Source: Hyphomonas sediminis (GTDB lineage Bacteria > Pseudomonadota > Alphaproteobacteria > Caulobacterales > Hyphomonadaceae). Taken from it: a DNA stretch of 64,000 nt. A model generated the notes under the pieces. The model saw only the letters and a list, made by a program, of their open reading frames with translations. It made no database searches and was not told the DNA's origin. Within the stretch, counting starts at the first letter, position 1. Every line of letters starts with the position of its first letter. The DNA is taken from contig NZ_JAIEZP010000001.1 of NCBI RefSeq assembly GCF_019679475.1, positions 2,914,001 to 2,978,000 of the forward strand. The letters run 5' to 3'. The translations under genes and the position numbers were made by a program. Positions 60,307 through 64,000 of this stretch are shown here, in pieces.

Positions 60307-60411
60307 ACGATCCCCGCAAACTATCCATAACGGACTGGGAACGCGCCCGGACCGTATGCTTGTGATCTGGCCCGCAAGCCTCCCTGCCCTCTGCCGGGAG
60401 GCTGGACCGAT

Positions 60412-61677
60412 TTATTCAGGCTGGGCGCCGGCCTGCTGGCGGGCGGCCGGAACATACCGGGCCTGGAGATCGTCCTGCCGGGACTGGAGCGATTGCCCCT
60501 CGCCGCCGATATAAAGCGCGCGAAGATCCGTTTTCGGCTCGAACGGGTCGCCCGACCAGATTGCAAGGTCTGCCTTCTGACCCGGCGCGATGCGGCCAAA
60601 ATCCGACGCGCCCCAGATGCGGGCGGGCGTCGAGGTGACGGCCTTGAGCGCCGTTTCGGGCGGGACGCCGCGCGCAATGGCCATGCCTGCGAAATAGCGA
60701 ACCTTGCCGGCATCATGAGCCGCCGAGCCGCCGCGAATGACCAGCTCCACACCGGCAGCATGAAGCTTTGCGATATTCTCCGAGATCGAACCGATTTCAT
60801 CGAAATCGCCGGGTAGATTGTCGCTCGGGTCGATGGCGACGGGAACGCCTGCCTTCGCGATACGGTCTGCCACGACCCAGCCTTCGGCGGCGCCGACCAG
60901 CACGAGGCGGATCTTTTCGGCGGCAGCGATGTCGATCAGGGTCAGGATATCCGAAGCGCGATCGACACGCACGGCCAGCGGAATTTCGCCCTTGATGACC
61001 GGCACGAGGGCCTGAAGATCAACCTGGGACCACTCACGCGCCATCAGCTCGCCCTTTGAAAAGAGCGAGGCATCCCGCGCATAGCGGCGAACGTCGGCGA
61101 GGTCGGCGCGGAACTGCACGAAGGTGGCGCCGCGCCCGTAGGCTTGCGTGCGCATATCCCAGATCACACCAACGCGGGGCGTGATATCGGCCTCGACACC
61201 CTCTCTCAGGCTCAGAATGGCGGCCTGACCGGCGAAGGTCGCGTTATCCGCACCGGGATTCGGCATGACGATGGCGCGCGTGACGCCGCCCTTGCGGGCG
61301 ACGGGGAGCGTGGTGGACAGAGGATTGATTGCATACTGAACATCATAGGCGGCGGAGATGCGGCCTGTGCCGCTGGAGGTTTCGGCAGCGTTGGCGCCGC
61401 CGGAAATCTCCACCATGCCGATGACGGAATCGGTGGCGACGAAGCCGGGGGTGATCGTCATCCCGGTGACATCGATTTCCCGTGCACCAGAAGGCAGTTT
61501 CACCTTCTGGCCGACCGAGACGACACGCCCCTTGTCGATGACGACCGTGCCGTTTTCTATGACGCCAGTTTCACTGGCGGTCATGATCCGGGCGCCGCGC
61601 AGGGCTACCGGTTCGGCAAGGGCGGTGGCCGCAAGAGCGGCTGCACCGAGTGCAAGAATTGTCGCGCGTCGCATCAT
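60412..61677 (-). CDS. amidohydrolase-like secreted protein lacking metal ligands
   Basis: A 421-residue exported protein (signal peptide MMRRATILALGAAALAATAL, then AEP). It has the overall fold marks of imidazolonepropionase-like amidohydrolases (NGTVVIDKGRVVSVG, ITPGF, APGQKADLAIWSGDPF). The metal-binding H-x-H is replaced by D83-S-V85 (ITPGFVATDSVIG), and the later histidine and aspartate positions read AVRVDRASD, LVLVGAAEG and VIRGGSAAHD. It is therefore probably not a metal hydrolase on its own. Its start overlaps the stop of the complete amidohydrolase gene at 61674 by 4 bases. Confidence 0.85.
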   Translation of the reverse strand: MMRRATILALGAAALAATALAEPVALRGARIMTASETGVIENGTVVIDKGRVVSVGQKVKLPSGAREIDVTGMTITPGFVATDSVIGMVEISGGANAAETSSGTGRISAAYDVQYAINPLSTTLPVARKGGVTRAIVMPNPGADNATFAGQAAILSLREGVEADITPRVGVIWDMRTQAYGRGATFVQFRADLADVRRYARDASLFSKGELMAREWSQVDLQALVPVIKGEIPLAVRVDRASDILTLIDIAAAEKIRLVLVGAAEGWVVADRIAKAGVPVAIDPSDNLPGDFDEIGSISENIAKLHAAGVELVIRGGSAAHDAGKVRYFAGMAIARGVPPETALKAVTSTPARIWGASDFGRIAPGQKADLAIWSGDPFEPKTDLRALYIGGEGQSLQSRQDDLQARYVPAARQQAGAQPE

Positions 61678-63014
61678 TTCACCGCTCCCATGACCGGCTG
61701 TCCAAGCATGAAGTCCGAAGACGGCTCCGTGGCAGGAGCATCCCTGTCCACAACCTTGACCCCATCGATAAACACCTTTTCCGCAACGGCGTAGACGCTG
61801 AACGGATCAGCAGACCACAGAACAAGATCGGCCATCTTGCCAGGCGCGAGGCTGCCCGTTCGGTCGGCAATGCCGAGCGTGGTGGCGGGGTTGAGCGTGA
61901 TCCAGCGGATAGCCGTTTCGGGGGTGATCTCCTCCCCGGCGCGCTGGCCGCTGGCCATGGCCATCGCCGCTTCCAGGTTCAGGCGCTGCACCAGCACGGC
62001 GCTGTCTGAATGGAGCATCGTGTGGACGCCGGCCCATTCGAGCGCAGCCACATTCAGAGGAACAGCGTCATAAGCTTCCAGCTTGAAGCCCCAGCGATCA
62101 GCCCAGGTGGCGACAGAGATGCCTTCCTCGGCGAGCACATCGGCGATCTTGTAGGCCTCGGTGGCGTGGTGGAACGTGCCGATCTTGAAGCCGAACTCCT
62201 TGGAGAGGTCGATCATCTGCATCATTTCATCGGCGCGGTAGCAGTGGATGTGCGTCTGGATCTCGCCGGTGAGGATGCCCGCGAGGGTTTCCATGCGCAG
62301 ATCGGTTTTCTGGCTTTCGCCTCTCTTCTTCTTGTCGAGATAGGCCTGGGCATCGATGAAGGCCGCCCGGAAGCCCGCCATGTTGCCCATGCGCGTGAAC
62401 GGATCATTTCCGCGCGCGGCGTAGTAGATCGGGTTTTCACCGCAGGCCATCTTGGCACCCTGCGGCGCATCGGGGAACTTCATGCCCTGAACACTGACCG
62501 AGGACACGTTCTTGATAGTGACCGAGCGGCCACCGAAGAGATTTGCCGAGCCCGGCAGGATGGCGAGCGTCGTGACGCCGCCGCGGCGGGCCATCTCAAA
62601 GCCCGGGTCCTGTGGCCAGATCGAATGCTCCGCCCAGACTTCGGCCGTGTTCTTTCCGGTCTTCTCGTTGCCATTGCGCATGGACGGCACGCCCGGAGAA
62701 GAGAACACACCCAGATGGGAGTGAATGTCGATGATGCCCGGCGTAATCCATTTTCCAGCGCCATCAATCACCTGCACATCCGGCGTGAGCTGAATATCGC
62801 GGCCGACCTCCACGATCTTGCCATCCTTGAACAGCACGGTGGCGTTTTCCAGAACCGGGCCTTCGGCCGTCAGGACATGCGCGCCCACAATCGCCGTGGG
62901 CGGCGCAGGCTTTGGCGAATAGGTCGATGGGTATGGACCTTCGGGATCAGCAAGGGACGCCAGACTAATGCCGACAGCCATTGCGACGCCCAGAATGGAG
63001 GCGCGAACAATCAT
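61674..63014 (-). CDS. secreted metal-dependent amidohydrolase
   Basis: A 446-residue exported amidohydrolase (signal peptide of about 22 residues). Its ligands are all visible: IIDIHSHLGV (His98, His100), IQTHIHCYRADE, IGTFHHATEAY and MLHSDSAVLVQRL with the aspartate. The end APGKMADLVLWSADPFSVYA is standard. It resembles imidazolonepropionase-related dipeptidases. It comes after a TonB receptor gene in the same direction (83 bases and a terminator between) and before the metal-less homologue with a 4-base overlap. Confidence 0.9.
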   Translation of the reverse strand: MIVRASILGVAMAVGISLASLADPEGPYPSTYSPKPAPPTAIVGAHVLTAEGPVLENATVLFKDGKIVEVGRDIQLTPDVQVIDGAGKWITPGIIDIHSHLGVFSSPGVPSMRNGNEKTGKNTAEVWAEHSIWPQDPGFEMARRGGVTTLAILPGSANLFGGRSVTIKNVSSVSVQGMKFPDAPQGAKMACGENPIYYAARGNDPFTRMGNMAGFRAAFIDAQAYLDKKKRGESQKTDLRMETLAGILTGEIQTHIHCYRADEMMQMIDLSKEFGFKIGTFHHATEAYKIADVLAEEGISVATWADRWGFKLEAYDAVPLNVAALEWAGVHTMLHSDSAVLVQRLNLEAAMAMASGQRAGEEITPETAIRWITLNPATTLGIADRTGSLAPGKMADLVLWSADPFSVYAVAEKVFIDGVKVVDRDAPATEPSSDFMLGQPVMGAVK

Positions 63015-63051
63015 GGTTCCGGTTTCCTGATTTCAGTGTGTCGAGGAGAAG

Positions 63052-63087
63052 AAAAAAGCCCGGCGCTCCAAACGCAGCGCCGGGCTT
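63052..63087 (-). terminator. intrinsic terminator after the TonB receptor gene
   Basis: AAGCCCGGCGCT / AGCGCCGGGCTT forms a 12-bp stem with an 8-base loop. On the minus strand it is followed by a U-run (complement of the A-run at 63052-63057) and lies 10 bases after the receptor stop. It partly separates receptor and amidohydrolase transcription. Confidence 0.92.
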
Positions 63088-63097
63088 CTTGAAATCG

Positions 63098-64000
63098 TCA
63101 GAACTCTTTCTGAACGCTCACATACAGGTAGCGCGGGGTCGCCGGATAGAGGGAGCCCATGTACCCGAAGGTTTCGTCCGCAAGCGGCGGATCCTTGTCG
63201 AACAGGTTCCGAGCACCGATCCGGATGCGGCTGTTGGCGAGCAGGCCATCCTGCTCGAAGCTGTACTGACCGTAGAGATTGACCAGCGTGTGATCATCAA
63301 CCCGGTAGTAATTCCCAAGACCCGCTGACAGCGACGTATCATCGACGCCGCTTACATAAGTGGCGTTGGCTCCAACGCGGAACTGATTGTAGCTCCAGGT
63401 CAGCGAGGAAGACAGACGCCATTTCGGGTTGCCGTTCTGCTCGATCAGGTCTTCGCCTTCCGGCAGGGTCGTCAGCTCGTTGATCAAATCCGAGGCCCGT
63501 GCATCGATCAGTGCCTGAATGTCCGGAGAGACACCCCGTTCATACTTCAGCAGACGCGAAGCGTTGAGGCTGAAGTCAAAATCGCCAATCCGGGTACCGT
63601 CAAGGTTCCAGATGAAGCCGAGGTCAACACCTTCGACCGATTGCGGCTGAAGGTTCTGATAAAGGTCGTCGACATACTGAACCTGCCCGACCGGCGTAAG
63701 ACCAGTTCCGGCAAAGCGGGCAATATCATCAGCCGTCGGATCCAGGCGAACAACATTGGAATTGCTCGTCCCCTGAACACGATTGAGATAGTCAACAATG
63801 AGCGCGTTGCCCTCACCGAACACCCCAACAATGCCGGTCTGCTCGATGGACCAGAAGTCGGCAGTGAATGTCATGTTGCCGGCAAAATCAGGCAGGCCCT
63901 GCGGCTGAATGACGGCGCCAACGGTCCAGTTCGTCGACTCTTCAGGCTTCAGGTTTGGGTTGCCCGCGCGGCGGGCGGTTGCCACGACGCTGGCGTTGCA
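63098..64000 (-). CDS. TonB-dependent receptor, C-terminal part
   Basis: The gene runs off the window at 64000; 300 C-terminal residues are visible, all barrel. It closely follows the receptor at 15337: RRAGNPNLKPEESTNWTVG versus RRSGNPNLKAETADTWTIG, then VFGEGNALIVDYLNRVQG, RLDPTADDIARFAGTGL, LLKYERGVSPDIQALIDARA and the end YLYVSVQKEF. The two are clear paralogues and probably take up related ligands. The N-terminal STN domain, if present, lies outside the window. Confidence 0.95.
   Translation of the reverse strand, partial: CNASVVATARRAGNPNLKPEESTNWTVGAVIQPQGLPDFAGNMTFTADFWSIEQTGIVGVFGEGNALIVDYLNRVQGTSNSNVVRLDPTADDIARFAGTGLTPVGQVQYVDDLYQNLQPQSVEGVDLGFIWNLDGTRIGDFDFSLNASRLLKYERGVSPDIQALIDARASDLINELTTLPEGEDLIEQNGNPKWRLSSSLTWSYNQFRVGANATYVSGVDDTSLSAGLGNYYRVDDHTLVNLYGQYSFEQDGLLANSRIRIGARNLFDKDPPLADETFGYMGSLYPATPRYLYVSVQKEF

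Noticed and set aside
60377-60403. AGCCTCCC/GGGAGGCT hairpin as a terminator between amidohydrolase and symporter
   Set aside because: An 8-bp stem with an 11-base loop and no U-run in either direction; too weak to call.

Overview
This 64 kb window is a GC-rich bacterial chromosome segment with almost no mobile DNA. Several features point to an alphaproteobacterium, most likely Hyphomonadaceae or another Caulobacterales-like aquatic oligotroph. These are an SOS box of the GAAC-N7-GAAC type in front of imuA-imuB-dnaE2, several large TonB-dependent receptors, a FecI/FecR-type ECF system, many acyl-CoA, P450 and epoxide-hydrolase genes, and an HU protein with a lysine/alanine-rich tail. The family assignment is an inference; no rRNA or marker gene in the window settles it.

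Layout. 1-1.7 kb: the end of a DHA2 efflux transporter and a methyltransferase, then 740 bp without a gene. 2.4-6 kb: a TonB-dependent receptor plus a periplasmic glycerophosphodiesterase lipoprotein, closed by a UUCG-loop terminator. 6.1-11.7 kb: an operon of a LysM-like mini-protein, an unknown protein, an N-acyl-D-amino-acid deacylase, an epoxide hydrolase, an FAD oxidoreductase and a TetR regulator, behind a 24-bp palindrome. 11.7-18.8 kb: a secreted amidohydrolase divergent from ECF sigma - FecR - STN-type TonB receptor; all three transcription units carry the same promoter-like element. 18.8-22.8 kb: dadA, a decayed alanine racemase remnant, a class-III aminotransferase and a TetR regulator. 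22.8-31.5 kb: a divergent sulfide/persulfide cluster (DUF2892 protein, thioredoxin 2, sulfide:quinone reductase versus rhodanese, RND adaptor, RND pump, BigR-like ArsR repressor), followed by an MFS exporter. 31.6-35.2 kb: a quinone oxidoreductase, then an H-NOX gas sensor overlapping a HNOBA-GGDEF-EAL cyclic-di-GMP enzyme. 35.2-42.7 kb: FMN reductase, a ferritin-like predicted hydrolase, TetR and lipid-catabolism genes (two acyl-CoA dehydrogenases, enoyl-CoA hydratase, acyl-CoA ligase). 42.7-46.4 kb: MAPEG protein, DUF779 protein, aldehyde dehydrogenase and an AcoR-like regulator, with an inverted repeat and 10-bp phased GTAC repeats between them. 46.4-52 kb: the mutagenesis cassette imuA-imuB-dnaE2. 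52-57.1 kb: P450, YceI lipoprotein, feoAB with a Fur-box-like site, HU. 57.7-64 kb: ROK kinase, tRNA-Leu(CAG), sodium:amino-acid symporter, two overlapping secreted amidohydrolases (one lacking all recognisable metal ligands) and the end of a TonB receptor paralogous to the one at 15.3 kb.

Recurring theme: outer-membrane receptors beside secreted amidohydrolases, D-amino-acid enzymes and an amino-acid symporter. This suggests scavenging of peptides or N-acyl/D-amino-acid compounds (inference). The best candidates for new biology are the shared ECF-type promoter element, the H-NOX/HNOBA-GGDEF-EAL pair, the sulfide cluster with an RND pump and a repressor whose second cysteine is shifted, and the active/inactive amidohydrolase pair. 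Most gene starts were set by ribosome-binding site, signal peptide or overlap; where these were weak I say so.
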